In this document: in pieces, positions 35,626 to 49,266 of the stretch
How the letters are laid out: each line of letters starts with the position of its first letter
Numbering within the stretch: position 1 is the stretch's first letter
NCBI GenBank assembly: GCA_002886105.1
Contig: CP025776.1
Span: 1,302,001-1,366,000, forward strand
Direction: 5' to 3'
Source: Enterobacter sp. EA-1
GTDB lineage: Bacteria > Pseudomonadota > Gammaproteobacteria > Enterobacterales > Enterobacteriaceae
Length of the DNA: 64,000 bases
Position numbers and translations under genes: made by a program
The notes under the pieces: model-generated
The model's input: the letters and a program-made list of their open reading frames with translations, nothing else
Databases searched by the model: none
What the model was told of the DNA's origin: nothing

Positions 35626-36464
35626 TTACGCCGGTTCTACGGGTAAATCGTCGCGTGCGCCCCATTCACTCCAGGGAGCCGTCATACAGCGTGACGTTAT
35701 CCGCGCCCGAGGGTTGTCAGCGCGAGAATAACCACCGACGCAGTGACGCCTGAACCGCAACTGGCGATAATCGGCTTATGCAAATCCACACCCGGCGGCG
35801 GAAAATGGCGGCCAGTTCATCGGTGGTTTTCAGCTCGCCTTCCGTCACCAGATCGCCCCACGGCACATTCTTCGCACCGGGAATATGACCGCGCTTCAGC
35901 CCCGGACGGGGCTCGTCCATTCGCCATTAAAACGCGGTGCCGGGCGTGCATCGACAATCTGTGCTGTCCCTTCGTGACTGACTAACAGGACATCCGTCAG
36001 CTTTTTCACCACGGAAGGGTCAAAGTTGGCGTTAAAATCAGACTCCGGCAACGCCACATCGCCTTTGCAGCGGCAGAGCATCGCGCTGCCAGCCCGCCAG
36101 ACCGCCGGCAAGAATCGACACCTTTTCCACGCCGTAATTGCGCAGCATCCACCCGGGCGCGCGGGGCAGAGAAGAGGTTGCCTTCATCGTAGACCACAAG
36201 GTGTTTATCTCGGCTAATGCCCAGTTCGCGCATTGCGACAGCAAACGCTTCCGGGCGGATGAGCATGTGCGGTAAGGAAGAGGTGTGATCGGAGAGGGCT
36301 TCAATATCAAAAAATACCGCACCAGGGAGATGCCCGGCGCGGTATTCCGCTAAGGTCACGATGCTCCTGTCCCGGCGGCGCCATACGGGCGTCAATCAGC
36401 TGGATTTCAGGATCATCGCTGTGTTCTATCAGCCAGTCGGCCGCGACAAAAACGAGGTAGACAT
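35626..36464 (-). CDS. sseA: 3-mercaptopyruvate sulfurtransferase SseA (frameshifted)
   Basis: Two-rhodanese-domain enzyme transferring sulphur from 3-mercaptopyruvate to thiol acceptors or cyanide. The segments MSTSF, LIDARMAPPGQEHRD, LPGAVFFDIEALSDHTSSLPHM and LVVYDEGNLFSAPRA belong to the first domain. PRPGLKRGHIPGAKNVPW and the active-site loop SCGSGVTASV (near 35745, shifted) belong to the second. The end is DDLPVEPA. About seven indels break the 280-residue frame, including one next to CCAGG at about 35673. It is separated from sseB by the M48 and RpiR genes, unlike in E. coli. Confidence 0.93.
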
Positions 36465-36555
36465 GGTTGCCTCCCGTGTCATCAACAGTAACCTGAATTG
36501 TTCACGTTTTTCCTGACCCGACAAGCCACCTTCGCTCATGTCGCGAGCAACCTCG

Positions 36556-37933
<1,378 letters not shown>

Positions 37934-37945
37934 TTCTGGACTCCT

Positions 37946-39481
37946 TCAGAGAAACATCTCAACGGCTTCTCGCATTTTTTGACATGCAGCCCGTAGACCA
38001 CCTGAACGTTATTACCTTGTTTGATCACGCCTTTTGCGCCGGTTGCTTTCAGTTGCGGTTCATCAATCGCCGCCACATCGATCACCGTCACGCGCAGGCG
38101 GGTGTAGCAGTTGTCCACCACGTCAATATTGGCGCGCCCGCCCAGACCTTCGATAATCGCTGCGCCTACGCCAGCATTGCTGCCTTTGCCTGATACTCCT
38201 GCTTGCTGTACAGACGCGTCTCCTGCTCATCATCTTCACGGCCGGGTGTTTTCATGCGGAAGTGCAAAATCAGGAAGCGGAAGATAAAGAAGTAGAGGGC
38301 GAACATAATGAGCCCAACGAGGATGTACATCGGCCAGTTGGACTTTTCGGTGCCGAGGGGCAGGTTGTAGAGCACAAAATCGATAATGCCGTTCGCGCCA
38401 ATGGCATGAACGCCAAGCAGTGAGAACAACATCATGCCGATACCGGTGAGCACGGCATGCACCACAAACAGCAGCGGGGCGACAAACAGGAAAGCAAACT
38501 CGATAGGCTCGGTGACGCCGACCAAAAATGAGGTGAGCGCAGCAGGGATCAGGGATCGCTTTGGCCGCGGCTTTGCGCTCGGGTTTCGCTGTCACATACA
38601 TCGCCAGCGCGGCGGCGGGCAGACCGAACATTTTGCTGATGCCGCGCGCATCCCAGACGACGGTGCTGCTGAGTTGCGTCACGCTCGGGCAGGCTATTTC
38701 GGCAAAGTAGATGTTACGTGCACCCTGATAAGTCGTACCGCAAATATCCGCCGTACCGCCGAGTTCGGTGTACAAAAGGGCGTATAGACCAGATGGTGCA
38801 GCCCGGTCGGCACCAGAATGCGCTCAAGGAAACCGTAGACCGCAACGCCGAACGGCCCCGCGCCTTTGATCGCCATCGCCGGGCGCTGATGCCATGCTGG
38901 GCGAAAGGCCACAGTTCGCTCATGATCACACCTAATATCATCGCCACCGGCAGCATGATAATGGCGACGAAGCAGTGACCCGAGTAGATAGCCATCGCCC
39001 CGGAAAACTGTACACCGGAATATTTATCGTACAGATAACCTGATAGCGCACCGGTGAGGATCCCCGGCGAAGACGCCCATCTCCAGCACCTGCACGCCTA
39101 ACACCATGCCCGGCCTGCGGCTTTCATCTGCGCTGCAGGTGCCAGCGCCCCCTGAAATTGCAGCATGACATTCATGGCGTTAATAAAAACGATAAAGGTC
39201 ACCAGACCAATCAGCGCCGCATAGCCTTTATCCCGCGAGGCAAGACCCACCGGAATGCCGACCGCGAAGACAAGGTTAGCCAATACCGATACGGCGGATT
39301 TGGCAATCAACTGACCGATTTGTTGAATAATGGTGTGGCCAAGAAAGGGCAGATACTCGGCCGGGTTGCCGTTGCCGAAGATATTTCCGCAGGCAATAAA
39401 TAAGCCGACAATCGGCAAAATGAGCACCGGACCAAAGAGGGACTTACCAAAATTTTGTAGGGCATTCACGGCTCTGGACAT
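37946..39481 (-). CDS. PTS alpha-glucoside/maltose-type permease, EIICB (frameshifted)
   Basis: A phosphotransferase-system permease of about 510 residues. The EIIC membrane domain runs from MSRAVNALQNFGKSLFGPVL through LPIVGLFIACGNIFGN to SFLVGVTEPIEFAFLF, the glucose-family substrate motif. A C-terminal EIIB domain has the phosphorylated cysteine in VDNCYTRLRV. The corrected end is HVKKMREAVEMFL. Indels occur near 39110, 39065, 38905, 38780, 38550, 38170 and 37975. The family includes GlvC, MalX and AglA. With the GH4 enzyme downstream, it would import and phosphorylate an alpha-glucoside. A perfect palindrome lies 110 bases upstream of the start. Confidence 0.87.
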
Positions 39482-39590
39482 AATGTTCTCTCTGATTAGA
39501 ACCGCGCACAAAGGTGCACAGACAGCTTAACGGTAGCAGCAGTCTGCGTTGTTTTTCCATCTATCTCATTGTTTTAAAAACAAATGACAT

Positions 39591-39612
39591 GAAACGTAAC
39601 ATGTTACGTTTC
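39591..39612. promoter_or_regulatory. perfect 22-bp palindrome upstream of the PTS operon
   Basis: GAAACGTAACA followed by TGTTACGTTTC is an exact inverted repeat with no spacer. It lies in the 283-base gap between the PTS start and the divergent yfhM start. TGTGA directly follows at 39617-39621 and could be a CRP half-site. It is a strong candidate operator for the RpiR-type regulator, by inference. Confidence 0.65.
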
Positions 39613-39764
39613 GCACTGTGATCCGCGTAACAGGGTGAGCGGAAAAGCGTGACGAGACTTTGCGAAGCGCTTTCCAGAACCAAAGACACATTTTGTAATT
39701 CCTGTCGTTGCGAATAATAATGTCTGGCAATGTTCAACAGGCTGTATAGGCCGGGGGATAAAGA

Positions 39765-42700
39765 ATGAAACCGCTACGCATTGCGGCGCTGACCGTCGCG
39801 CTGTTCACTACGTTTACGTTAGCCGGCTGTGATAACAACGATAAACCGCAGGCAGCCAGCTCGCCTGCTGCGGCATCCGCGCCGCAGCAAAGCCGAGCAA
39901 CCCCGCGCAAAGTAAAGAGAAACTGGCGCAGCTTGCCGCGCGTAGCGAAGGTAAGCCGCTCACGCTGCTGGATGCCTCTGAAGTACAACTGGACGGCGCC
40001 GCCACGCTGGTGCTGACCTTCTCCGTTCCGCTTAACCCCGATCAGGATTTTGCCTCGACCGTCCATCTGGTGGACAAGAAGAGCGGCAAAGTCGATGGTG
40101 CACAGGAACTGGCGCCGAATCTGAAAGAACTGCGCTTGCGCCACCTAGAGCCGAACCGCGAACTGCTGGTGTCGGTGGATCGCGGGCTAACGGCGCTGAA
40201 CAAAGCCACGTTCGGCATTGATTACGAAAAAGTCATTACCACCCGCGACGTGCAGCCCAGCGTCGGCTTTGCCAGCCGCGGTTCGCTGCTGCCGGGCAAA
40301 GTGGTGGAAGGACTGCCGGTGATGGCGCTGAACGTCGATAACGTCGACGTGAATTTCTACCGCGTGAAACCGGAGTCGCTGGCGGCGTTTATCAGCCAGT
40401 GGGAATACCGCAACGCCCTGTCAAACTGGGAGTCGGACACGTTACTGAAAATGGCCGACCTCGGGTGTATACCGGCCGTTTTGACCTCAACCCGGCGCGC
40501 AACACCCGTGAGAAGTTACTGTTGCCGCTCAGCAGCATTCAGCCATTGCAACAAACCGGGGTCTACGTCGCCGTAATGAATCAGGCCGGGCATTACAACT
40601 ACAGCAATGCCGCTACCCTGTTCACACTCAGCAATATTGGTCTGTCTGCGCACCGTTACCATAATCGTCTGGATATCTTTACCCGAGGGCTGGAAAACGG
40701 CGCGGCGCTCTCCGGCATCGAGGTGATGCTGCTCAATGAGAACGGGCAAACGCTGGCGCAGGCCACCAGTGACAAAGACGGTCACGCAACGTTAACTACC
40801 GACAAAGAAGCGGCGCTGATCCGGCGCGTAAAGACGGTGAAACCACGCTGCTGGATCTGAAATTACCGGCGCTGGATCTGGCGGAATTCGCCATTACCGG
40901 CGATCCGGGCTACAGCAAACAGTTCTTTATGTTTGGCCCGCGCGATCTCTATCGTCCGGGGAAACCGTGATCCTCAACGGTCTGTTACGCGACAGCGACG
41001 GAAAGCCGTTGACCGCGCAACCGGTGAAACTGGAAGTCGTGAAACCGGACGGGCAGGTGATCCGCACGGTGGTCAGCCAGCCGCAGAACGGGCTGTATCA
41101 TTTTACCTATCCGCTGGAAGCCAGCGCGCAAACCGGGATGTGGCATATCCGCGCCAATACCGGCGACAACCAGCCGCGCGAGTGGGGCTTCCATGTTGAA
41201 GACTTTATGCCGGAGCGCATGGCGCTGAATATCACCCCGCAGACATCGCCGGTTGCACCAGCGGATGACGTGGTGTTTAACGTGAACGGTCACTATCTCT
41301 ATGGTGCGCCCGCCAGCGGCAACACGTTGCAAGGGCAGCTCTATTTACGCCCGCTGCGCGAAGCTGTCGAGGCGTTGCCGGTTCCTGTTTGGCGACATCG
41401 CGGAAGAAAACCTCAGCCGCAGTCTGGATGAGGTGCACCTGACGCTGGATGACAACGGTCAGGGCGAAGTCACCACCGCCAGCCAGTGGCAAGAGAGTCA
41501 CTCGCCGTTAGAAGTCATTTTGCAGGCCAGCCTGCTGGAGTCAGGTGGTCGCCCGGTTACCCGCCGCGCGCAGCAAGCCATCTGGCCTGCGCAGGCGCTG
41601 CCGGGTATCCGCCCGCAGTTTGCCTCAAAAGCGGTGTATGACTATCGCACCGACACCACCGTCAACCAGCCGATTGTGGATGAAGACAGCAACGCGGCGT
41701 TCGACATCGTCTATGCCGATGCCGAAGGCAAGAAAATAGCAGTCAGTGATTTGCAGGTGCGATTGATCCGCGAACGTCGCGATTACTTCTGGAACTGGTC
41801 AGAAAGCGAAGGCTGGCAGTCGCAGTTCAATCAGAAAGATTTGGTTGAAGGCGAGCAGAGCCTCAACCCGGCGGCGAATGAAACCGGTAAAGTGACCTTC
41901 CCGGTGGAGGTGGGGTGCCTATCGTCTGGAGGTGAAAGGGCCGGACGATACCCTCAGCAGCGTGCGTTTCTGGGCCGGTTACAGCTGGCAGGATAACAGT
42001 GACGGTGCGGGTGCTGTTCGTCCTGATCGCGTCACCATGAAACTGGATAAACCGGCTTACAAACCGGGCGATACCGTTAAGCTGCACGTGACTGCGCCTG
42101 CTGCGGGCAAAGGCTATGCGATGATCGAGTCGGCAGAAGGCCCGCTGTGGTGGCAGGAAATTGATGTGCCGACAGACGGCCTCGATCTCTCCATTCCTGT
42201 CGATCAGAAATGGCAGCGCCACGATCTGTACATCAGCACGCTGGTGGTTCGCCCCCGGCGACAAGTCGAAGTCCGCGACGCCGAAACGCGCCGTCGGTCT
42301 GCTGCATCTGCCGATGGGGGATGAAAACCGCCGTCTTGATGTCACGCTGAATACCCCGCAAAAATGCGCCCGAACCAGCCGTTAACGGTGAAAGTGAAGG
42401 CGGCAGTGAAAAATGGCGAAACGCCTAAACAGATCAATGTGTTGCTTTCCGCAGTAGACAGCGGTGTGCTTAACATTACGGATTATGTGACGCCAGATCC
42501 GTGGCAGGGCTTCTTCGGCCAAAAACGCTACGGTGCGGATATTTACGATATCTACGGCCGTGAAGGACAGGGGCGTCTTGCTGCGCTGCGTTTCGGTGGT
42601 GACGGTGATGGAATGAATGGCGGTAAACCGCCGGTCAACCATGTCACCATTATTGCCCAGCAGGCGCAGCCGGTCACGCTGGATGAGCACGGTGAAGGCA

Positions 42701-44708
42701 CGGTGACGCTGCCAATTGGTGATTTCAACGGTGAACTGCGCGTGATGGCGCAAGCCCGACGGCGGAAGATTTTGGCAGCAGCGAAGGTGAAGTGATTGTT
42801 GCGGCCCCGGTGATTGCCGACATGAATATGCCGCGCTTCCTTGGTAGCGGCGACACTTCCCGCCTGACGCTGGACGTCACTAACCTTACCGATCAGCCGC
42901 AAACCCTGAATGTGACTCTGGCGGCAAGTGGCTTACTGGCACTGGAAAACGGCCAGCCCTGGTGCCGTAAAACTGGCCGCCGGGCAGCGCACCACCCTGT
43001 TTATTCCGGTGCGTGCACTGGACGGTTTTGGCGAGGGTGAAATCAGCGCGCAAATCAGCGGGCTGACGCTGCCGGGCGAAACGTTTGCGCCACAGCAGAA
43101 ACAGTGGAAACTTGGCGTACGTCCGGCATTTGCTGCTCAGACCGTTAACAGCGGCGCGATGCTGAACCCCGGTGAGAGCTGGCATGCCCCCTGCGCAGCA
43201 CCTTGCCGGAATGTCCCCGACAACGCTGCAAGGTCGTGTACTGTTCAGCGGCAAACCCCCGTTGAACCTTGCGCGCTATATTCAGGAACTGAAAGCCTAC
43301 CCGTACGGGTGCCTCGGAACAAACCGCCAGCGGCCTGTTCCCGTCGCTGTACACCAACACCGCACAGCTTAAAGCGCTGGGCATCAAAGGCGAGCGACGA
43401 GCAGCGCCGTGCTGCGGTGGATCTGGGTATCTCCCGGCTGTTGCAAATGCAGCGTGACGACGGTGGTTTCTCGCTGTGGGATAAGAGCGGTTCAGAAGAG
43501 TACTGGTTAACTGCCTACGTCACTGACTTCCTCGGTCAGCGCCTCCGCTCAGGGTTACAGCGTACCGACAAATGCGCTGAATAACGCCAACAACCGCTTG
43601 CTGCGCTACCTGCAGGATCCGGCGACGATGACTATCCGTTATAGCGACGATCTTCCCGCCACCAAATTTGCCGTACAAAGCTATGCAGCGCTGGTGCTGG
43701 CACGTCAGCAAAAGCCCCCGCTAGGCGCGCTGCGTGATGTCTGGCAGCGCCATGAGCAGGCCAAAGCGGCGCTGCCGTTGATGCAACTGGGTGTGGCGTT
43801 AAAACTGATGGGCGATGCGCAACGCAGCGAACAGGCGATAAATCTGGCGCTGAAAACGTCACGGGTGCAGAACAACCGCTGGCTGGCGGATTACGGCAGC
43901 GATCTGCGTGATAACGCGCTGATGCTGGCGCTGTTGCAGGACAACAACCTGCTGCCGCAAGTGCAAACGCGCCTGCTGACCACCTTGTCTGAACAAGCGT
44001 ACGGTCAGCGCTGGTTGTCGACCCGGAGAGTAACGCGCTGTTTTTGGCCGGGCGTAACCTGCAAAATGCGTCCGGTAGCTGGCAGGCGCAAACCTCGCTC
44101 GATGCCGCTGCATTGGGTGGCGATAATGCGCAGAGCCGTAACTGGATGCCGATCAACTGGCTTCATTGCAGGTCACCAACAGCGGTTCAACCCCGTTATG
44201 GTTACGCCTGGACAGCACCGGTTACCCGGATCATGCGCCGACGCCTTCCGCCAATGTGCTGCGTATTGAGCGCAACATTCTGGGTACTGATGGCCGTAGC
44301 AAGTCCCTCTCATCGCTGAAAAGCGGCGATTTGGTGCTGGTATGGCTGGAAGTGAGCGCCAGCCAGAACGTACCGGATGCGCTGGTGGTGGATTTACTGC
44401 CTGCCGGGCTGGAGCTGGAAAACCAGAATCTGGCCAGCAGCAGCGCCAGCTTGCAGGACAGCGGCAGTGAAGTGCAGGAGCTGCTAAACCGTATGCAGCA
44501 GGCGGATATCCAGCATATGGAGTTCCGCGACGATCGCTTTGTGGCGGCGGTTCCGGTAAGCGAAGGTCAACCCGTTACGCTGGTCTATCTGGCGCGGGCG
44601 GTGACGCCGGGTCATTACCAGATTCCTGCGCCGCAGGTGGAATCCATGTACGTACCGCAGTGGCGGGCGACAGGCGCGACCAGCGGCTCGCTGACTATCG
44701 TGCCGTAA
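39765..44708 (+). CDS. yfhM: bacterial alpha-2-macroglobulin-like lipoprotein YfhM (frameshifted)
   Basis: A very large periplasmic lipoprotein (about 1650 residues) that traps proteases and works with PbpC in envelope defence. The signal peptide MKPLRIAALTVALFTTFTLAGC ends in the lipobox LAGC. MG-like domains, the segment GFHVEDFMPERM, and the thioester site GCLEQTASG follow. The thioester falls on CCTCGG (43312-43317) where CCTGG is needed; this breaks the frame at the key residues. The C-terminal receptor-type domain ends LTIVP. More than ten indels occur. The pbpC GTG lies one base after the stop, so the pair forms an operon, as in E. coli. Confidence 0.95.
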
Positions 44709-44709
44709 C

Positions 44710-47032
44710 GTGAAGATTGTGCGTCTGATGCGCACCCGCTGGCGCTGGCTGGTGGGTGCGCCCCTGTTATTGGTGCTGGCGGTGATCGCTGCGGATAACA
44801 TCTGGCCATTACCGCTCAGCGAGGTGGATCCCCGCGCGGGTGGTGGTGGCGGAAGATGGCACACCGCTATGGCGTTTTGCCGATGCTGACGGCATCTGGC
44901 GCTATCCGGTGACCATCGAAGAGGTTTCGCCGCGTTACTTGCAGGCGCTGATCCAGTATGAAGATCGCTGGTTCTGGGATCATCCCGGCGTTAACCCGTT
45001 TTCCATTCTCCGTGCCGCCCGGCAGGATCTCAGTTCCGGGCGCGTGGTGTCGGGCGGCAGTACACTCACTATGCAGGTCGCCCGCCTGCTTGATCCTCAC
45101 CCACGAACTTTCGGTGGCAAAATGCGCCAGCTCTGGCGTGCGCTGCAACTGGAGTGGCACCTTTCCAAACGCGACATTCTCACGCTCTACCTGAACCGCG
45201 CGCCCTTTGGCGGCACCTTGCAGGGCGTGGGGGCGGCAAGCTGGGCTTACACCGGGCAAACCACCTGCAAAACTCAGTTATGCCGAAGCCGCATTGTTGG
45301 CCGTCCTGCCGCAAGCGCCAAGTCGTCTGCGCCCTGACCGCTGGCCGGAACGGGCGCAGGCGGCGCGCGACAAAGTGCTTGAGCGCATGGCATCGCAGCA
45401 AGTATGGCCTGTGGCAGGTGAAAGAGTGGCGGCAGGAACCGGTCTGGCTGGCACCCCGGCAAATGCCGCAACTGGCGCCGCTGTTTTCCAGACGTATGCT
45501 TGGCGAAAGCCGGGCGTTAAAAATCACCACCACGCTGGACGCCACTTTGCAACGGCAGCTTGAAGAGCTGGCGCTGAGCGTCAAAACGCGTCTGCCGCTG
45601 CGCAGTTCGCTGGCGATGATCGTGGTTGATCATACCGATATGAAGGTGCGCGGCTGGGTTGGCTCGGTAGACATCAATGATGACAGTCGTTTCAGCCATG
45701 TGGATATGGTCAGCGCGGTGCGCTCGCCGGATCGGTGCTGAAGCCGTTTATCTACGGTATGGCGCTGGATGAAGGATTAATTCACCCGGCGTCGTTACTG
45801 CAGGATGTGCCGCGGCGAGTCGGGGATTATCGTCCCGGCAACTTTGACAGTGGTTTTCACGGCCCTGTCAGCATGAGCGAAGCGCTGGTGCGTTCGCTGA
45901 ATTTACCGGCGGTGCAGGTGCTGGAAGCCTACGGGCCGAAAAAGTTTGCCGGTAATCTGCGTAATGCCGGATTGCCGCTGAGCTTACCGGCCGGGGCTGA
46001 ACCCAATTTGTCGTTAATCCTCGGCGGCGCTGGGGCGCGGCTGGAAGATATTGCCGCCGCTTACAGTACCTTTGCCCGCGGTGGTAAAGCCGGGCAACTG
46101 CGCCTGACGCCGGATGCGCCGCTGGTGGAACGACGGTTAATGTCGCCGGGCGCGGCGTGGATCATCCGCCGTATTCTGGCCGGGGAAGCGCAACCGATGC
46201 CGGACGCCGTATTGCCGCAGGTCGCGCCGCTGGCCCTCGGAAGACGGGCACCAGTTATGGCTACCGTGATGCCACCGGGCTATCGGTGTCAATGCCCGCT
46301 ACGTGATCAGGATCTGGACCGGCAGGCCGGATGGCACGCCGGTCGCCGGGCAGTTCGGTTTTGCCAGCGCCGTACCGCTGCTTAACCAGTGAACAACCTG
46401 CTGCAGGCGCGTTCGGCGCTTGAGCAGGGGAAATTGCCGCGCGATCCTCGCCCGCCATCGGTCAGTCAGGGCGTGATTTGCTGGCCCCGGCGGGCAAAGT
46501 TTGCCGGAGGGAGACAGCAATTGCCGTCGCCGTCTGGCGACTGGTTGTTGGAGGACAGTCAGCCCCCCACCTTGCTGATGCCAGAGCAGGAAGGGATGCA
46601 CGGCATCAATTTCCCGCTGTGGTTAAACCGTGAAGGCCGACGCGTTGCGGCAGACTGCGCGGATGCGCAGCAGAAAACCTCGGATTGTCTGGCCGTTGCC
46701 GCTGGAGCCCCCGCTACCGGAGAACGGCGGGCGGCGCGTTTACCCCGGCGGATAAACACTGCCCGCCGCGTAATGATAATGCGCCGCCGCCACTACTGCT
46801 CAGTGGCGTGCGTGAGGGTGCGGTGATTAAGCGTATTCCGGGGCAAGCTTTTGTGCTGCTGCCGGTGCAAAGCAGCGGCGGGGAAGGAGGGCGCTGGTGG
46901 TTTCTGAATGGTGAACCCCTGTCGCCGCACGAGAATTTATTGAGCCTGAAACTTGATAAGACCGGTGAGTATCAGTTATTGGTTATGGATGACGCGGGGC
47001 AGGTCGCTGCGGTGCAGTTTACTGTGCAATAA
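44710..47032 (+). CDS. pbpC: penicillin-binding protein 1C (frameshifted)
   Basis: PbpC is a bifunctional peptidoglycan polymerase, probably for repair after macroglobulin trapping. An N-terminal anchor (LVGAPLLLVLAVIAAD) is followed by the glycosyltransferase domain with catalytic EDRWFWDHPGVNP and SGGSTLTMQVARLL. The transpeptidase domain has active-site serine in RSPGSVLKPF (near 45728, shifted), SMSEALVRSLNLPAV and the KTG box (KTGTSYG near 46240, shifted). The C-terminal BiPBP-C domain ends VQFTVQ. The start is GTG at 44710. About ten indels occur. 770 residues are expected. Confidence 0.95.
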
Positions 47033-47129
47033 CCTGTTAAATAGTGAGTTTAGTGAAAGGTGTTGCTGAAACTCGTCTTATTTTAAAAAAATGTTACCTT
47101 AATCCATAGGCAACGCCCCCGTTGCTCTT

Positions 47130-47135
47130 TATAAT
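47130..47135 (+). promoter_or_regulatory. candidate -10 box of ndk
   Basis: A perfect TATAAT lies 60 bases before the ndk start. Just upstream GCAACG-CCCC-CGTTGC (47110-47125) is a small hairpin that may end pbpC transcription. No convincing -35 box is seen. Confidence 0.4.
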
Positions 47136-47194
47136 CCGCGCCGTGGTCATACTCATATGTATGTACGACAACAGAACAACTTACAGAGGTAATC

Positions 47195-47624
47195 ATGGCT
47201 ATTGAACGTACTTTTCCATCATCAAACCAAACGCGGTGGCAAAAACGTTATTGGCGGCATCTTCTCTCGCTTTGAAGCGGCAGGATTCAAAATTGTCGGC
47301 ACCAAAATGCTGCATCTGACCGTTGAACAGGCTCGCGGTTTTTACGCTGAGCACGAAGGTCGCCCGTTCTTTGACGGTCTGGTTGAGTTCATGACTTCCG
47401 GCCCGATTGTGGTCTCTGTTCTGGAAGGCGAAAACGCGGTACAGCGTCACCGTGACCTGCTGGGCGCAACCAATCCGGCGAACGCACTGGCGGGCACTCT
47501 GCGTGCTGACTACGCTGACAGCTTCACTGAAAACGGTACCCACGGCTCTGATTCCCTTGAATCTGCTGCCCGCGAAATCGCTTACTTCTTCGCTGAAGGC
47601 GAAGTGTGCCCGCGCACCCGCTAA
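47195..47624 (+). CDS. ndk: nucleoside diphosphate kinase Ndk (one frameshift)
   Basis: Ndk equalises nucleoside triphosphate pools by transferring the gamma-phosphate via a histidine. The start is [22 protein letters not shown] after correction of a deletion near 47212-47216. The catalytic His117 lies in [21 protein letters not shown]. The end is EVCPRTR. The remaining 130 residues read in one frame. 143 residues are expected. The start follows CAGAGGTAATC. Confidence 0.97.
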
Positions 47625-47717
47625 TCACCCGTTAAGCTGTGTAACGAGTTTTACACTTTAATTTGTGAAATGCCGCGTGCAAACGTGGTATCTGTGCGTC
47701 AGAATTTGTACAATGCT

Positions 47718-47762
47718 GCGCCCCGGGGATGAGCAGACGCTTACCTCGGGGCGCTTCTTTTA
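47718..47762 (+). terminator. ndk terminator hairpin
   Basis: GCGCCCCG (47718-47725) pairs with CGGGGCGC (47747-47754), followed by TTCTTTT. If the flanking CCGGGG and CCTCGG were originally CCAGG and CCTGG, the stem would extend to ten pairs. Confidence 0.75.
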
Positions 47763-47808
47763 ACCCTCCGAGGGGCCATAACGTGTAATAACGAGGCCGG
47801 AATAAATT

Positions 47809-48977
47809 ATGTCTGAACAAATTGTCATACCTGAGAACGACGCTCTCACGATCCCCCAATAAAGATGCAAAAATTAACCTGCTGGATTTAAACCGTCAGC
47901 AGATGCGCGAGTTTTTCAAAAATTTAGGTGAGAAACCCTTCCGGGCCGATCAGGTCATGAAGTGGATGTATCACTATTGCAGCGATGACTTTGATGAAAT
48001 GACCGACATCAACAAAGTCCTGCGCGGCAAGTTAAAAGAAGTCGCCGAGATCCGCGCGCCGGAAGTTGTTGAAGAGCAACGCTCTTCCGACGGCACCATC
48101 AAATGGGCGATCGCGGTAGGCGATCAGCGCGTTGAAACCGTTTATATCCCGGAAGAGGATCGCGCCACCTTATGCGTCTCTTCACAGGTCGGTTGTGCGC
48201 TGGAGTGTAAATTCTGCTCAACCGCACAGCAGGGCTTTAACCGCAACCTGCGCGTTTCCGAAATCATCGGCCGTGTGGCGTGCGGCGAAAATCATTGGTG
48301 CAGCAAGAGTCACCGGTAACCGTCCTATCACCAACGTGGTGATGATGGGCATGGGCGAGCCGCTGCTGAACCTGACTAACGTCGTTCCGGCGATGGAAAT
48401 CATGCTGGATGACTTCGGCTTTGGTCTGTCCAAACGCCGCGTGACGCTCTCTACTTCTGGCGTGGTTCCGGCGCTGGATAAACTGGGCGACATGATCGAC
48501 GTCGCACTGGCGATTTCCCTGCATGCGCCGAACGATGAAATTCGTGACGAAATTGTACCGATCAATAAAAGTACAATATCGAAACCTTCCTTGCGGCGGT
48601 GCGCCGCTACACCGGAAAAAATCCAACGCCAACCCGAGGGCGCGTGACTATTGAGTACGTCATGCTCGATCATGTGAATGATGGCACTGAGCATGCGCAC
48701 CAACTGGCGGAGTTGCTGAAAGATACACCGTGCAAGATCAACCTGATCCCCTCGGAACCCGTTCCCGGGCGCACCCTATGGCCGCAGTTCTAACAGCCGT
48801 ATCGATCGCTTCTGTAAGGTGCTGATGAGCTATGGTTTTACTACAATTGTACGTAAAACTCGCGGCGACGATATCGATGCCGCTTGCGGTCAGCTGGCGG
48901 GTGATGTGATCGACCGGACCAAACGTACCCTGCGTAAGCGTATGCAAGGCGAACCGATTGCAGTGAAGTCACTGTAA
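47809..48977 (+). CDS. rlmN: 23S rRNA/tRNA adenine-C2 methyltransferase RlmN (frameshifted)
   Basis: Radical-SAM enzyme that methylates C2 of A2503 in 23S rRNA and A37 in some tRNAs. The cluster motif is [17 protein letters not shown] (CxxxCxxC). The mechanistic cysteines lie in CxxC-free C-terminal [11 protein letters not shown] (Cys355) and ATLCVSS. The start [10 protein letters not shown] and the end GEPIAVKSL are family-like. Breaks are near 47850, 48285, 48575, 48615 and 48750-48785, some at expected CCTGG sites. 384 residues are expected. Confidence 0.96.
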
Positions 48978-49266
48978 TGTGAAAACGCAGCACGAAGAAT
49001 GTGCTGCATTTTCTAAAAACGACGAATATTTGGCCTGTACGTATGCAGGTCATCAATAATTACGGTGCGTTTCTCCTGACTTTGAGGCAGTATGTAGTGA
49101 TGGAACAACGGCTTAGCAAAAGTGCTGAAAGCTGTTCTGTTATGCAAAGCCTGACAGTCTTATACTATGGGTCCAGCTTAATTGACCCGGTTTTTTCGCG
49201 GCGCGTGTGGGCATTGCGGTCACGCGCGCCTGAATGTTTAATTTCACGTACCAGTAGTTGTAGCGA

